Source: Lineus longissimus
Taxonomy: Eukaryota; Nemertea; Pilidiophora; Heteronemertea; Lineidae
Reading direction: 5' to 3'
Assembly: GCF_910592395.1 (NCBI RefSeq)
Contig: NC_088315.1
Location: 11,906,501 to 11,970,500, forward strand
DNA: 64,000 nucleotides
Part shown: positions 36,968 through 48,463 of the stretch, in pieces
Layout of the letters: the number at the start of each line of letters is the position of its first letter
Position numbering within the stretch: the first letter of the stretch is position 1
The notes under the pieces: model-generated
What the model saw: only the letters and a program-made list of their open reading frames with translations
Database searches by the model: none
What the model was told of the DNA's origin: nothing
Made by a program: the position numbers and the translations under genes

Positions 36968-38957
36968 TAAAATGACTATAAAGTTATTACCACAATCCAC
37001 CCAATATTGAATATTTCAAAGAAGTTCCTTCCAAACTGATCAATAACCCAATCTGTTCAATATTGGGCAAACTGTGTTAATTACAGAACATTTCATAGTC
37101 ATTTCACTTGAAATGGTCGAGAGCAGGTTACCTCCACAGCCAGGCACCACCAAGTGAAAACAGCAGTCTATGTGTCCCTGGCCTTATACAATTGAATACA
37201 TTTTATAAATATAGTAACTAATTATAACTATGAAATGTTCTGTTATTAACACAGTTTACCCAATATTGAACAGACTCAAAGTTTTATTTGTTCAAGTAAT
37301 CAAATGTATAAGGCCAGGGACACATACACTGCTTTTTTCACTTGGTGGTGCCTGGCTGTGGAGGTAACCTGCTCTCGACCATTTCAAGAGAAAAGACTAT
37401 GAAATGTTCTGTTATTAACACAGTTTACCAAATATTGAACAGATTCAAAATTTTATTTGTACAAGTATTCAATTGCATAAGGCCAGGGACACATACAATG
37501 CTTTTTTCACTTGGTGGTGCCTGGCTGTGGAGGTAACCTGCTTTCGACCATTTCAAGAGAAAAGATTATGAAATGTTCTGTTATTAACACAGTTTACCCA
37601 ATATTGAACAGATTCAAAGTTTTATTTGTACAAGTATTCAATTGCATAAGGCCAGGGACACATACAATGCTTTTTTCACTTGGTGGTGCCTGGCTGTGGA
37701 GGTAACCTGCTCTCGACCATTCCAAGAGAAATGACTGAAATGTTCTGTTATTAACACAGTTTACCCAATATTGAACAGATTCAAAGTTTTATTTGTTCAA
37801 GTATTCAATTGCATGAGGCCAGGGACACATTCACTGCTTTTTCAACTTGGTGGTGCCTGGCTGTGGAGGTAACCTGCTCTCGACCATTTCAAGAGAAAAG
37901 ACTTTGGAATGTTCTGATATTAACACAGTTTACCAAATATTAAACAGATTCAAAGTTTTATTTGTTCAAGTAATCAATTGTTTAAGGTCAGGGACACATA
38001 CACTGCTTTTTCAACTTGGTGGTGCCTGGCTGTGGAGGTAACCTTCTCTGGACCATTTCAAGAGAAATGACTGAAATGTTCTGTTATTAACACAGTTTAC
38101 CCAATATTGAACAGATTCAAAGTTTTATTTGTACTAGTATTCAATTGCATAAGGCCAGGGACGCATACAATGCTTTTTTCACTTGGTGGTGCCTGGCTGT
38201 GGAGGTAACCTGCTCTCGACCATTCCAAGAGAAATGACTGAAATGTTCTGTTATTAACACAGTTTACCCAATATTGAACAGATTCAAAGTTTTATTTGTT
38301 CAAGTATTCAATTGCATGAGGCCAGGGACACATTCACTGCTTTTTCAACTTGGTGGTGCCTGGCTGTGGAGGTAACCTGCTCTCGACCATTTCAAGAGAA
38401 AAGACTATGAAATGTTCTGATATTAACACAGTTTACCAAACATTAAACAGATTCAAAGCTTTATTTGTACTAGTAATCAATTGTTTAAGGCCAGGGACAC
38501 ATACACTGCTTTTTCAACTTGGTGGTGCCTGGCTGTGGAGGTAACCTTCTCTGGACCATTTCAAGAGAAATGACTGAAATGTTCTGTTATCAACACAGTT
38601 TACCCAATATTGAACAGATTCAAAGTTTTATTTGTACTAGTATTCAATTGCATAAGGCCAGGGACACATACAATGCTTTTTTCACTTGGTGGTGCCTGGC
38701 TGTGGAGGTAACCTGCTCTCGACCATTCCAAGAGAAATGACTGAAATGTTCTGTTATTAACACAGTTTACCCAATATTGAACAGATTCAAAGTTTTATTT
38801 GTTCAAGTATTCAATTGCATGAGGCCAGGGACACATTCGCTGCTTTTTCAACTTGGTGGTGCCTGGCTGTGGAGGTAACCTGCTCTCGACCATTTCAAGA
38901 GAAAAGACTATGAAATGTTCTGATATTAACACAGTTTACCAAATATTAAACAGATTC
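36968..38957. repeat. ~168-bp satellite array with inverted first copy
   Basis: The monomer contains CTTGGTGGTGCCTGGCTGTG and ACACAGTTTACCCAATATTG. A diverged fragment lies at about 36968-37020, then one inverted copy at about 37025-37200, then about ten direct copies to 38957. From about 37,680 three monomer types alternate (differing at GAAAAGACTAT/GAAATGACTG, GCATGAGG/GCATAAGG/GTTTAAGG and CCATTCC/CCATTTC), giving a higher-order period near 503 bp. The 64-codon frames in each monomer are by-products. Confidence 0.88.
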
Positions 38958-39423
38958 TCTGACCCCACCCCCAAAACATCACCTTATATACTAGACCACC
39001 CTACATGCCTTACCTCCTCCAATGGGTAAATAGCCTAACCCTAAAACAGAGTCTTAACCAATCAGCACTAACTAATGAAGAGGAGCAACCAATGAAAATA
39101 CAGCAGCATCAATCTCAAAATGCCAGACAAAGGGTCTAGGGCAAAGGCCTAGTCCCAAAGCTCATCACCAAGCCCACAAACAAAGGTCAAACAGCTTAAG
39201 AGATTATGATTACAGAACAAAGGAAAGGCTAATTAGGGTCCAAAGCATGGGAACTGATCTGATTACAGTTAACAAAAAGGTGTCGCCAAAGGTGACTGGG
39301 TTTGCAGACAGTAAGACTAAAACACAGTAAATGATTATTATAAGTTAGTAGGCAATACAAATATTGTCACAAATTGAAGTAGTCTCAAAGCTGCTTCATC
39401 ATTTTCTCGAGCCAATTTTCTCC
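38958..39423. other. no gene seen
   Basis: The satellite ends abruptly in CTGACCCCACCCCC. The following sequence has no coding region or repeat that I recognise. Confidence 0.4.
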
Positions 39424-39652
39424 CCAAATTTTTTACCGTAGCCTTTTTTACTGGGCCTTTTTTACCGTGACTACAGGTAAAAAAGGCTACGGTAAAAAAG
39501 GTTACTTTTTCTGATTGTTTGTCATATTGCCTGTGACAGGGGTCATTCATAGTTCCTTGAATTGTACCCGAAATGACTTTTTGGTGCACTAAGAAAACAA
39601 TTGCAGGTAAAAAAGGCTACGGTAAAAAAAGCTACGGTAAAAAAGACTACAA
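39424..39652. repeat. GGTAAAAAAGGCTAC short-unit repeats, partly inverted
   Basis: Units of GGTAAAAAAGGCTAC (15 bp) run direct at 39474-39510 and 39604-39652 and inverted at 39424-39470 (GTAGCCTTTTTTAC). The unit and style are close to the larger foldback at 40832-41786, so this may be a decayed relative. Confidence 0.6.
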
Positions 39653-39884
39653 AATATCGGCTCTGTTTCTCCAGCCGTTTCTCCACAACGGCTACAATTC
39701 AATGCTGAACAAAATTTTGACATCTATTGGTGACAGTTTCGTGTACAAAAAAAACTTGACAAAACCAGCTCAGGCGACAGATTAAATATTGAGGAATGTA
39801 ATGGTGGGTTTAAACTTCGGATCACACTGGGGTTTCAACACGAATTGAATTCGAATTAAATGTTTGATATTGCCGTATTGGGGC

Positions 39885-40010
39885 GTCAGACTCAATTCGG
39901 TTCAAAATCACATCTCAATCCAAAAACCACCCCTACAAGGAAAACCACTGGTGCCAAGGATGCTTAAACCAAAACGGTTCTTTTAAAACCGAACTGAATT
40001 GAATCAGTTA
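39885..40010. repeat. imperfect inverted repeat
   Basis: GACTCAATTCGGTT is mirrored by AACCGAACTGAATTGAATC about 100 bp away. Between them lies AAAACCACTGGTGCC, also found inside the foldback at 15311-15325. Probably a remnant of a small element. The flanks to 40283 show no gene. Confidence 0.45.
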
Positions 40011-40283
40011 ATCCAAAACAAAGAAACTGTAAATGTATTGAGATTGCAAATAAATTAACTAACAATATAATCATATTAGTAGTTATTTCAGTTATTTTGA
40101 CTCTGGTTTGGAAATAATGCAATTTTTCGTAAGTGTACAAATAATTTTTGGGGTAACTGTATCATAAGAAATGACAACCTGAAGGTGGTGTCCACCCCAG
40201 GTTTATCTTTCCAAGCAGCATACACTATTTACAAGCTCTGAAATGCAAGTTTTAGTGCAGTTCAAGGAAAACGATAAACTTAC

Positions 40284-40558
40284 ACGCAAAAACCAGTGAC
40301 TCGTATCTAGTCTTGAGGTGTAGTTCAACTGCTGCAGAGGGCGTTCTTGGTGCACTACGAGGATCCAACGTCGGTGATTTTGCACGTTTCTTTTTAATTT
40401 CTAAATCTTTCAACACAACCGCGCTCATGCCTGATCCCTCTCCTATCATCATCTTGAGGATTTGCTCAATTTCTCGCTTTATTTTAGGATCATCAATGTC
40501 ATCCGAGTTTTGGAGTTCTGCAAGGCGTTCTTCTCTCGCCGCACGCTCGACCTTGTCC
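40284..40558 (-). CDS. internal exon of an unrecognised host gene
   Basis: An open segment of 275 nt is bounded on the minus strand by a good acceptor (AAATTTTTCAG before GGACAAGG) and a consensus donor (GCGT, then GTAAGT). It encodes about 91 residues: a charged helical start (DKVERAAREERLAELQ), then KIKREIEQILKMMIGEG and a Ser/Pro-rich end (KSPTLDPRSAPRTPSAAVE). Entry is after two bases of a codon and exit after one. Composition and splice sites look real. I cannot name the gene. It may belong with the exons at 43065-44751, but an exon to bridge the phases was not found. Confidence 0.6.
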
Positions 40559-40831
40559 CTGAAAAATTTCAAGAATTTTAATAATGAAATGGTCCATGGA
40601 CAATGTCAGGCATGTGCTCACGTGTGTGTTCAAAAAGGTTTTGCTTACGGCACAGTTTAGGACATTGGTAAAGTAGTGTGTATCATTTCTTTGGTCGAGG
40701 CAACAGGCCAAAATTAAAGGGCTGAATAGAGGGTCTCTAGATACATGTCCACACTAGTGTGAGGATAATGGTTTAGCTGGGGTTACTCTCCTTACTATTC
40801 CTTGGCTTGGGTGCATGGTTTCCAGGAATGT

Positions 40832-41786
40832 AGGTAAAAAAGGTACAGGTAAAAAAGGTACAGGTAAAAAAGGTACGGTAAAAAAGGTACAGGAAAAAAA
40901 GGTACAAGTAAAAAAGGTATCGGTAAAAAAGGTACAAGTAAAAAAGGTATCGGTAAAAAAGGTACAGGAAAAAAAGGTACAGGTAAAAAAGGTATAAGAA
41001 AAATGGGGACTAGGTAAAAAAGGTACAGGTATGGTGTCTTTGCTGTCAAATGTTATAAATTGCACGTCTTGTTTATTGTAAATGAAGTCAAATTTTGGGG
41101 TTATTATGATTATTATGTAGATGTTGTGTGGTGGAGGTAACTTATACTGAGATAGGCAAAGTTTAGATATGTTTTCAATCAGTCAGTCAAATGGAAACCA
41201 TGTTATGTGTTGGTTATTTGTTTTTTGTGTATCCAAACTAATTACTTCCTTGCTAGAGTAAAGTTGATTAACTTCTAATTGCCAAAGCATAATTATGGCT
41301 ACTGTAATTAATCCAATTAACAATCAATCAGAAAATCCCTTGTCCAAGGTGGATTGTTCCAGGTCTGGTATTAATTAGGAAGGTCTTCCCAAGCTGATAC
41401 CACCTGGAATATTTATTTTACTGATACCAACGGTTTTAATACATTCAGGGTTTCTTTCGCACTTTTGTAACTATGAAACTAAGGGCTTCTAACTGTAAAT
41501 GAGTAATCAAAGAGGACATTGGCCATCAGTACCCATTCAGTCAATGTGAGAATCAACGAATTTCATACAATAACTTTTTAAAAAGTGTCTGTACCTTTTT
41601 TACCTAGTCCCCAATTTTTCTTGTACCTTTTTTACCGATACCTTTTTTTCCTGTACCTTTTTTACCGATACCTTTTTTTCCTGTACCTTTTTTACCGATA
41701 CCTTTTTTACTTGTACCTTTTTTTCCTGTACCTTTTTTACCGTACCTTTTTTACCTGTACCTTTTTTACCTGTACCTTTTTTACTG
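40832..41786. mobile_element. foldback-type element with 15-bp repeat arms
   Basis: The left arm (40832-41030) is a run of GGTACAGGTAAAAAA units with variants ACAAGT, ATCGGT and ACAGGA. The right arm (41587-41786) is the same array in inverse order, down to shared irregularities (AAGAAAAATGGGGACTAGG). The ~555-bp interior has no gene. Arms made of short tandem units are the structural signature of Foldback elements. Lys/Gly-Thr frames on one strand and Phe/Tyr-Leu frames on the other are artefacts of the repeat. Confidence 0.78.
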
Positions 41787-43064
41787 GATACCGGTTTCCA
41801 GTAACATTTGGGTTTTCTGGGTGAGCATCTTGCTTGGGGCAATTAGCTGTCTTAAAGACACCTTGGGGGAATACATTTAATTACTTTGGGCCAGACTCCT
41901 TATACCTCACACTGCTTCACCTCATTCTTATTGCTACATCCATGTTGGATACTTGTTGCTGTTTTGCTCTTGGTGTGTTGCATCTATTTCAGAGTGAGTA
42001 TCTTTGTATTATTTCATGTTCTATTTCAGGTACTTGTAGTCGTTGTAGTCCTGTAGCTTGTTTAATTGTTGCGGTAAATATTGTCATTATTAAAGCTTTG
42101 ATTTAAGATTTAGTGGTATAAAGCAACATCATAGTCAATTATTATATCTAGATTTCTAAGTATGCATCTAAGTCATAGCCATTCTGTGGGTCCAGACAGG
42201 CCTGGTTCGTTAAGGAATAATCCTTGTATCTGTGTATGATAAGGCCACTGGGGCTCAATGTTTCCTTTGTTGTGGGGTGTAGATATCTGATGCTTTGTTG
42301 CTGGGGGGGATTACTGGTATTGTTTAGATCAGGTGCCAGGTGCCTGGGGCATGTTTGAACATGTGACTGTGGAGTAATATTAATTATGTAAGGGAACTAT
42401 ATTCTGTCTGGGACTATTTGGGATGTTTAATCTATTCTCAGTCAAGGAGAAAGTGACCGTGATTTCTACCGCTCGGATCACTTGGTCACGACACTAGTTT
42501 AGAACCTTCTAGTTCAAATAGAAACGAACATGCTACCGATCGGTGATTCTGCTAACTTTGACCTCCGAGACCTTGAAAAATAGGTCAAATAAAAAAAACG
42601 TTGGTTATGTGATGCACCCTACCATAAAAATCCCGCCAGTTCGGTCTATGAGTGAGGTCACCAAGGGGTACATTTGTGCCAAGTAAGGGATCTGTAGCTT
42701 AAGTAGTTACAAAATATGCCGTCATAGTAAAATGGCGGTGCAATAGGAAAACTTTGACGTCTGTGACCTTGTCACCCAGGGGTACATGTGTACCTAGTTT
42801 GAGTTTAGTAGCTTTAGCGCTAACAAAACGTGCCACCAATGTTTAAAGACGACGACGCGCTATCGCATAGGCTTACACGTGAGCCAAAACTTCATAAGGA
42901 AACAATACAGTAAACGAATGACATGATGGTGTAAGGTTTAAGTTTGTAACATTTTAGACTCCATGCCAAACCAAGTGCAATATGCCTCCAGACTGATTCA
43001 CAGTATAAGCACCATGAACTTTACATTGACTTTTCCTCATCAATTTGAGTTGAACCTAACTTAC
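41787..43064. other. no gene seen; possible intron
   Basis: I found no convincing exon. Loosely repeated phrases (GTGACCTTG, AGGGGTACATNTGTNCC at about 42660-42800) suggest an old dispersed repeat. The stretch may be intronic to the minus-strand gene whose exons flank it. Confidence 0.4.
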
Positions 43065-44751
43065 ATATTCCTGGCATGCCTGATAGAATAGCAGCCAGAC
43101 ATTCCAGACACGGCGACCCAGCCTCGCCTGCTCATACGGGTCAGGTTCATGTCCGCCGGGGTAGTGTGACAACATGATGGGCTTCTCATTGCTGAGTGGG
43201 GCTGTCGATTTCCAGCCGCACTTTCAGATGCTGAATAATGAAGGCAGGCAATCAATGATCACATAGAGACTTCTGACTGGTCGTCCAGGTTGTTTTATCT
43301 CCGTGCCTTGACTTGGCTGGCTCCCAGCCGCGTCTGCCTCCTTGCCCTTCGTCTTGATCTTGATGGGGCTTAGAGTCGGAGCATTCGGCAGCGATGGTAG
43401 CGACGCCTTGCTGGGCTGGGGGCCAGGAGGCCAGGATGTCGCTCAGCGATCACGTGGTAACACATGTTTAATAATCTTAAAAGGAAAACAATGACAATAA
43501 CTTGACAGAAATGGTACAGCAGCTTGGATGAGTAGTTTTACAGGACTTCTTCAATTAGATCAAAATCATGACCAAGTAGACAGTGCTATGAAGGTTAGTT
43601 TGGCTTATATCATCCCTGGACTCAGAAGGTGTGGGATTACCTGTTTGAGCAACACTGAGTTAATCTATTGAATGATTCATCCATGTTCAGACTAACTACC
43701 CATCCGAGTTTAGGTCACATAACACAAGTTTGTTCAATGAAGCCAAGTTTTCTCTGCAGGCCTCAAGTTTTGTTCATCTTGCTTACCTCGCTGAATGAAG
43801 CAGTAGCTTATCTGCAAGAGGCACCAGTGTCCTATCACCAAGACTAGGCCACTGGGTGTCCGTATCCAATGGCGACTTTGCAGAAACTTCTTCAGGAGAT
43901 CGCAGAGACACTTCAAACACACACCTTGGAAAAAATCACATTCAAACATTTAATTCACAGAATATTTGTATTGGGCAAAGTGATTGGGACTGGCATTATG
44001 ACTTGCATGTGCAGCATCCTCAAGGCTTATTGGCATCAGACCAGTGATCAAACTTGACATGCTGAAGTGAAAAATTAGAGGAGCAGATCATGGAGGTAGC
44101 CAGCAATTCCAAAGGGAGGGATGCTGATGAAATATCTGTCCACACCTTAGTATAGTCATTCTAAACAACACTGCCATGAAGGAAAAACTCGACTTTTTCT
44201 TCAGTGTACTGTATGTGTCATTGGAAGTGTTATTCTCCAACATGTCCAAGTAGTTTTCCATTTGTAGCATGGAGGATTTCAATCGATAAAATACAACAAT
44301 ACCTCGTGTCTATTTTCACGCTTGACAGACATTGATATTAGCCTGCTCTCCAATTTCGCGCAAACCAGCAATCTCGAGAATTTGGGAAAGGACCTCTAAG
44401 ATGGCCTTGAGGGGGAACCGAATTTGTCTGTGGTGCTCAGGTCGAGCGAAATCTGCAAGTGAGAGGAGAATAATGAGAAGTTGTTTAGACTGATAGAATC
44501 ACTTGGCATCTGGTTGTTCTAAGCTTGAAACTGATACAGTTGGACCCAACATTCGATATCTTTTTCTATTGAAGAAGCTCAAGTGACTTAATCTTGACAT
44601 TGGTAGGAAGACATGCCCTCATTTTCATGAGATCTTACCTTGTAATTAGAGTAAGCCCCCTTGTCATAGAGCTTTATGTAATGTGGCCAACTATGGAATG
44701 CACCAAGATCATCCTTCTTATGTTTCTTCTCTTCCGTGTCTTTTTCTTTCT
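43065..44751 (-). CDS. exon cluster of an unrecognised host gene
   Basis: Candidate exons on the minus strand: 44639-44751 (KDDLGAFHSWPHYIKLYDKG; donor AAG then GTAAGA); a segment below an acceptor ending at 44453, from 44452 (FARPEHHRQIRFPLKAILEV); about 44280-44146 (MLQMENYLDMLENNTSND; donor AAG then GTGTG); 43924-43787 (SLRSPEEVSAKSPLDTDTQW; donor GAG then GTAAGC); and 43191-43065 (NEKPIMLSHYPGGHEPDPYE; donor TAT then GTAAGT). The last three join in phase (2 to 2 at both junctions), which supports one gene. The joins of the first two are not resolved. The protein family was not recognised. Confidence 0.5.
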
Positions 44752-45404
44752 CTACAAAGGAATTGAACACATGTAAAAATTATTCCAGCTTTGCTGTTGC
44801 TCCTAAAAGATTAAAGTCTCATATTGGGGTAAAACTATTCCCAATAGGAGGAACGGGCAGATGTTCAGTGAACCAACACCACAGAAGAGCTGTGATGTTC
44901 AGGACAGGCCGCCATCGACTTCATTTCAGCACCCTAAACCCTAGTCCTATCTTTGGAACATTCGCATTCAGGTGGCCAATCGTTGCATGTAGATTGGGAA
45001 CGAGTTTAGAATCCCCGATCACACCCCAAAAAAAGGTCATCGGTTGACTAACCAAGCACCACTGTTCAATGGATTTATAGTTGAATGCGATCAAACTACG
45101 TCATTTCCGATCGGGGGATTCTAAAGTTTAGCCTTACCTTTTTTTGGAGACGCCCTGTGCTGTGCCTGTGGCCTGTATTTCATGATTTACGTTACAGTAC
45201 ATAGTATGACTGTCTATGTCTATGAGGCATCCACCTTACTACTATCACTATGCCATGATTGGGCACTGCCACTGCATTTCAGGCATTAGCTACGCGAAAT
45301 ACGGATACGATATTAAGTTAATATTTTCCTCAACTTCAATGCGCCTGCGTTACCGGAAGTGATCAAAACGGAAACGGAATAGATCCAAACGGAGCATGCG
45401 CATC
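44752..45404. other. no gene seen; short inverted repeat
   Basis: GTTTAGAATCCCCGATC near 45003 is mirrored by GATCGGGGGATTCTAAAG near 45110, a possible remnant of a ~130-bp MITE. No coding region recognised. Confidence 0.4.
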
Positions 45405-45477
45405 CGTGGTGCCTGGTCAGAGAGGTTCCTAGCTGTGGAGGTGGTGCCCAGCCAGAGAGGTAGACTGGCGAACCCTG

Positions 45478-46050
45478 ATCGCCGTATAGGGGGTGTGCGA
45501 TTCTCTGGTCCCCGAACATTGCAGCGTCAGTTACACCAATTGAGTGCAAGTCAAGTCGACTTTGTGCCATTCAAGTACGGTTTAATGAGAACAATATGTG
45601 CTTTCTATTTGTTAACGTATATATGCCTACTGATTGTCCAGAGAATGTCTTGGAGTACGTTGAGGTGCTCAGAGAGATTTCCAGGCTGTGCGATAGTACT
45701 GATGCCAATTACTTATCCATTGGTGGGGACTGGAATACAGATTTTGATAGGCCACGGTCTGGTCACACTGTAGCACTGCAACGGTTCATGACTGAGGAAA
45801 CCTTGCGGTGCGGTATAAACCACATAAAGGCTGAGGTAGATTTCACCTTTGAGAGTAAAATCTCTGGTGTAAGGTCGAAGTTAGACCACTTCTTAGTTTC
45901 TCACAATATTTTTGATTTAATAAAAAGCTATCATGTGGTACACAGTGGGACAAATGTATCTGATCATTCCAGCCTCCACATTACAATGGAAGTGCCTGTT
46001 CAGAAAATTGACAGGGCGATGCATATCACGCACGGTAAACCATGTTGGGA
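45478..46050 (+). pseudogene. LINE APE-type endonuclease, N-terminally truncated
   Basis: The frame carries GGCAILW at its start, then NVYMPTD, SIGGDWNTDFD (active-site D), KLDHFLVS and VSDHSSLHI. These are the middle and C-terminal motifs of the APE endonuclease that nicks target DNA. The first ~80 residues of the domain, including the catalytic Glu region, are missing. A one-base shift near 46046 throws the frame off before the linker to the RT, so the product would be non-functional. Confidence 0.8.
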
Positions 46051-48267
46051 AAGGCAACTCCTGAGAACTTGGACCGTTACAAAAATGAGTTAGATTTGCG
46101 CCTTGGTAATATTCAAATTCCTACCGATGCCTTATTATGTCGCCACTTCACATGCCCACTGCATGGTAATGGAATTGAAAGGTATCACAATGAGATTGTC
46201 AATGCCTGTTTACTGGCAAGTGAGAATAGCATCCCAAAGTGTAGACCAAATCAGGTTAACAAACCTAATGGGATAGCGGGCTGGAATGACCAGGTTCGTG
46301 CACCCAAGGAAAGGGCACTATTATGGCACAAAATCTGGAAGGATAACGGTCGACCGAGAATGGGTGTTATTGCAGAGATAAGGCGACGCACACGTGCTGA
46401 ATACCATCTTGCGGTGAAACATGTGAAGAAGGACAGGGAACGGGTGTCAGCAGATAAACTCGCTAATGCTCTTAGGAACAAGACGAATGATTTCTGGAGT
46501 GAGGTTAAGCGAGTGCGGGGAAAAGCTAGGCCGGTATCAATGACTATGGACGGTAGATCAGGTAAAGCTGAGATCGGGGAGTTGTTTGTTGAGAAATTCC
46601 GTACCCTCTATAACTCTGTGTCATATCGTGATGAAGACCTTGCAGTGTTGCAAGGTGATATAAGAAAGGATATCTACCGTAGATGTGGCAGAGGTGAATG
46701 TGTGAAACCTCACCATTTCGATGTTCACGACATTTTGGCCGGTATCAGGCGCTTAAACAAGGGAAAGAGTGATAGCATTAGGAATGTTTCATCTGATCAC
46801 TTCATTAACGCCACTCGTATGCTGCACGTTCATCTGTCGTTCTTACTGACCTCCATGGTATACCATAGGTCTTGCCCCAGCGACTTTTCTATGTCTACCG
46901 TTATCCCGATCCCTAAAAATGTAAGGAAATCGCTAAATCAGTCTGATAATTACCGAGGTATTGCCATCAGTAGTATTATTGGTGAAGTACTTGATTATAT
47001 CATTCTTGATAGATATAGTGATATTCTGACTTCAAGTGACAGTCAGTTTGGATTCAAAAAGGGTCTTTCTACAGTTTCTTGTAGTTTTGTTACGGAAGAG
47101 GTGATAAGATATTACATCAATAATGATACCCCAGTGTATTCTGTAATCCTGGACGCATCCAAGGCATTCGATTGTATCAACTTTATCAAGTTATTCAGGA
47201 TATTGCAACGCAAGGGGTTGTGCCCCCTTATTTCACGCTTTCTAGCGAATTTGTATACCATTCAAAGAGTGAATATTAGGTGGGATGATTATACCTCCCC
47301 CTCATTTTCTGTCTCTAATGGAGTTAAACAGGGAGGCGTGTTATCTCCGATCCTTTTCAATTTATACATTGGGGAACTACTAGATAAGCTGAAGACTTCA
47401 AAAGTAGGGTGCTATGTTGGCCATATTTTTGCTGGAGCTTTTGCGTATGCCGATGACGTCATCATTCTTGCCCCGTCGCTCTGGGCTCTGCGACAAATGC
47501 TTAAACTGTGTGATGACTATTCTAAAGAGTACAAGATCAAGTTCAATGCTGGAAAATCTAAACTGCTGGTGTTTGGCTTAAGGAATACTGAAGGCATTGT
47601 GGTCCGGTTTAATGGTATCGACATGATCCCTAGTTTACATGATATACATCTCGGAATTCCTATAGGGCCAAATATGGAGGGAGAGAGAATCGAAACAACA
47701 ATATCGGATATGTACAAGCGTACGAATCTATTACTAGCGCAGTTTCAATATGCCTCTGCAGTGGTGAGATATGGTCTATTCAAGAGTTTCTGTATGTCCC
47801 TCTACGGCAGCCCTGTGCTGGATTTGGCTCACCCCCAAATACAGCGTGTTTACACTGCGTGGAGGAAGTGTGTGCGTAGGGTTCTCGGTATTTCACCCAG
47901 AACCCACAATAACCTTATTCCCGCTATCATTGATGATTATGACATCATGATAACCCTTGAAAAGCGCCTCATTAACTTTATATCTAATTCTACTCAATCT
48001 TCAAATTCACTCCTCAACATGTGCACACAGATGGTACTGGCGGGCAGCACATCGTCTGTTGGCAAGTCCTTGACTGTAATTAGTGCAAGGCACCGTGTAC
48101 CAAGAATGGATCTGATAAGGAGAGGGTGTCTTACAAAGTCATGGAAAATCCAATCGTCATTTCTGTGTACTCAGATTCAAGAGTTGCTTCACATGAGGGA
48201 CTCGGGTGATGGATTCTTAGCAACGGAGGAGATCAATGAGATATTAGACCATTTATGTACATCTTAG
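46042..48267 (+). CDS. LINE reverse transcriptase (ORF2 C-terminal part)
   Basis: This long open frame of 741 codons has a linker (about 1-270) and an RT domain (about 280-540) with YRGIAIS, QFGFKKGLST, VILDASKAFDCIN, NGVKQGGVLSPILFN and FAYADDVIILA (motif C near residue 469). A C-terminal region of about 170 residues (WRKCVRRVLGISPRTHNN) follows. The catalytic motifs are intact. The ATG at 46042 is only the first one after the frameshift; in an intact element this would be read through from the endonuclease. Confidence 0.88.
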   Translation: MLGKATPENLDRYKNELDLRLGNIQIPTDALLCRHFTCPLHGNGIERYHNEIVNACLLASENSIPKCRPNQVNKPNGIAGWNDQVRAPKERALLWHKIWKDNGRPRMGVIAEIRRRTRAEYHLAVKHVKKDRERVSADKLANALRNKTNDFWSEVKRVRGKARPVSMTMDGRSGKAEIGELFVEKFRTLYNSVSYRDEDLAVLQGDIRKDIYRRCGRGECVKPHHFDVHDILAGIRRLNKGKSDSIRNVSSDHFINATRMLHVHLSFLLTSMVYHRSCPSDFSMSTVIPIPKNVRKSLNQSDNYRGIAISSIIGEVLDYIILDRYSDILTSSDSQFGFKKGLSTVSCSFVTEEVIRYYINNDTPVYSVILDASKAFDCINFIKLFRILQRKGLCPLISRFLANLYTIQRVNIRWDDYTSPSFSVSNGVKQGGVLSPILFNLYIGELLDKLKTSKVGCYVGHIFAGAFAYADDVIILAPSLWALRQMLKLCDDYSKEYKIKFNAGKSKLLVFGLRNTEGIVVRFNGIDMIPSLHDIHLGIPIGPNMEGERIETTISDMYKRTNLLLAQFQYASAVVRYGLFKSFCMSLYGSPVLDLAHPQIQRVYTAWRKCVRRVLGISPRTHNNLIPAIIDDYDIMITLEKRLINFISNSTQSSNSLLNMCTQMVLAGSTSSVGKSLTVISARHRVPRMDLIRRGCLTKSWKIQSSFLCTQIQELLHMRDSGDGFLATEEINEILDHLCTS

Positions 48268-48423
48268 GTGACTCCCTCGGTTGATGGGATTCTACCGCTG
48301 GAGTGCCTCATGTACAACTAAATTATATGTCCTCATTTTGTATCGATATTTTGTCAAACTTGTTACAGCACTGTATATATTTCAACACCATGCACCTCTG
48401 ATTGTACCTAGTACGAAATAAAC

Positions 48424-48430
48424 ATATATA

Positions 48431-48463
<33 letters not shown>
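48424..48463. repeat. TA-rich microsatellite tail
   Basis: An alternating TA tract with two single-base interruptions marks the 3' end of the LINE, as in elements that end in short tandem repeats in place of poly(A). Confidence 0.8.

Noticed and set aside
37342-38740. Family of 64-residue proteins beginning MVVPGCGG
   Set aside because: One appears per satellite monomer in the same phase, with no independent coding signal.
40754-41842. Lys/Gly-Thr and Phe/Tyr-Leu repeat proteins in the foldback arms
   Set aside because: They are six-frame by-products of a 15-bp tandem unit, with mirror frames on the two arms.
45396-45773. Plus-strand ORF overlapping the LINE endonuclease
   Set aside because: The endonuclease motifs lie in another frame; this frame is a shadow joined to the inverted 66-bp repeat.
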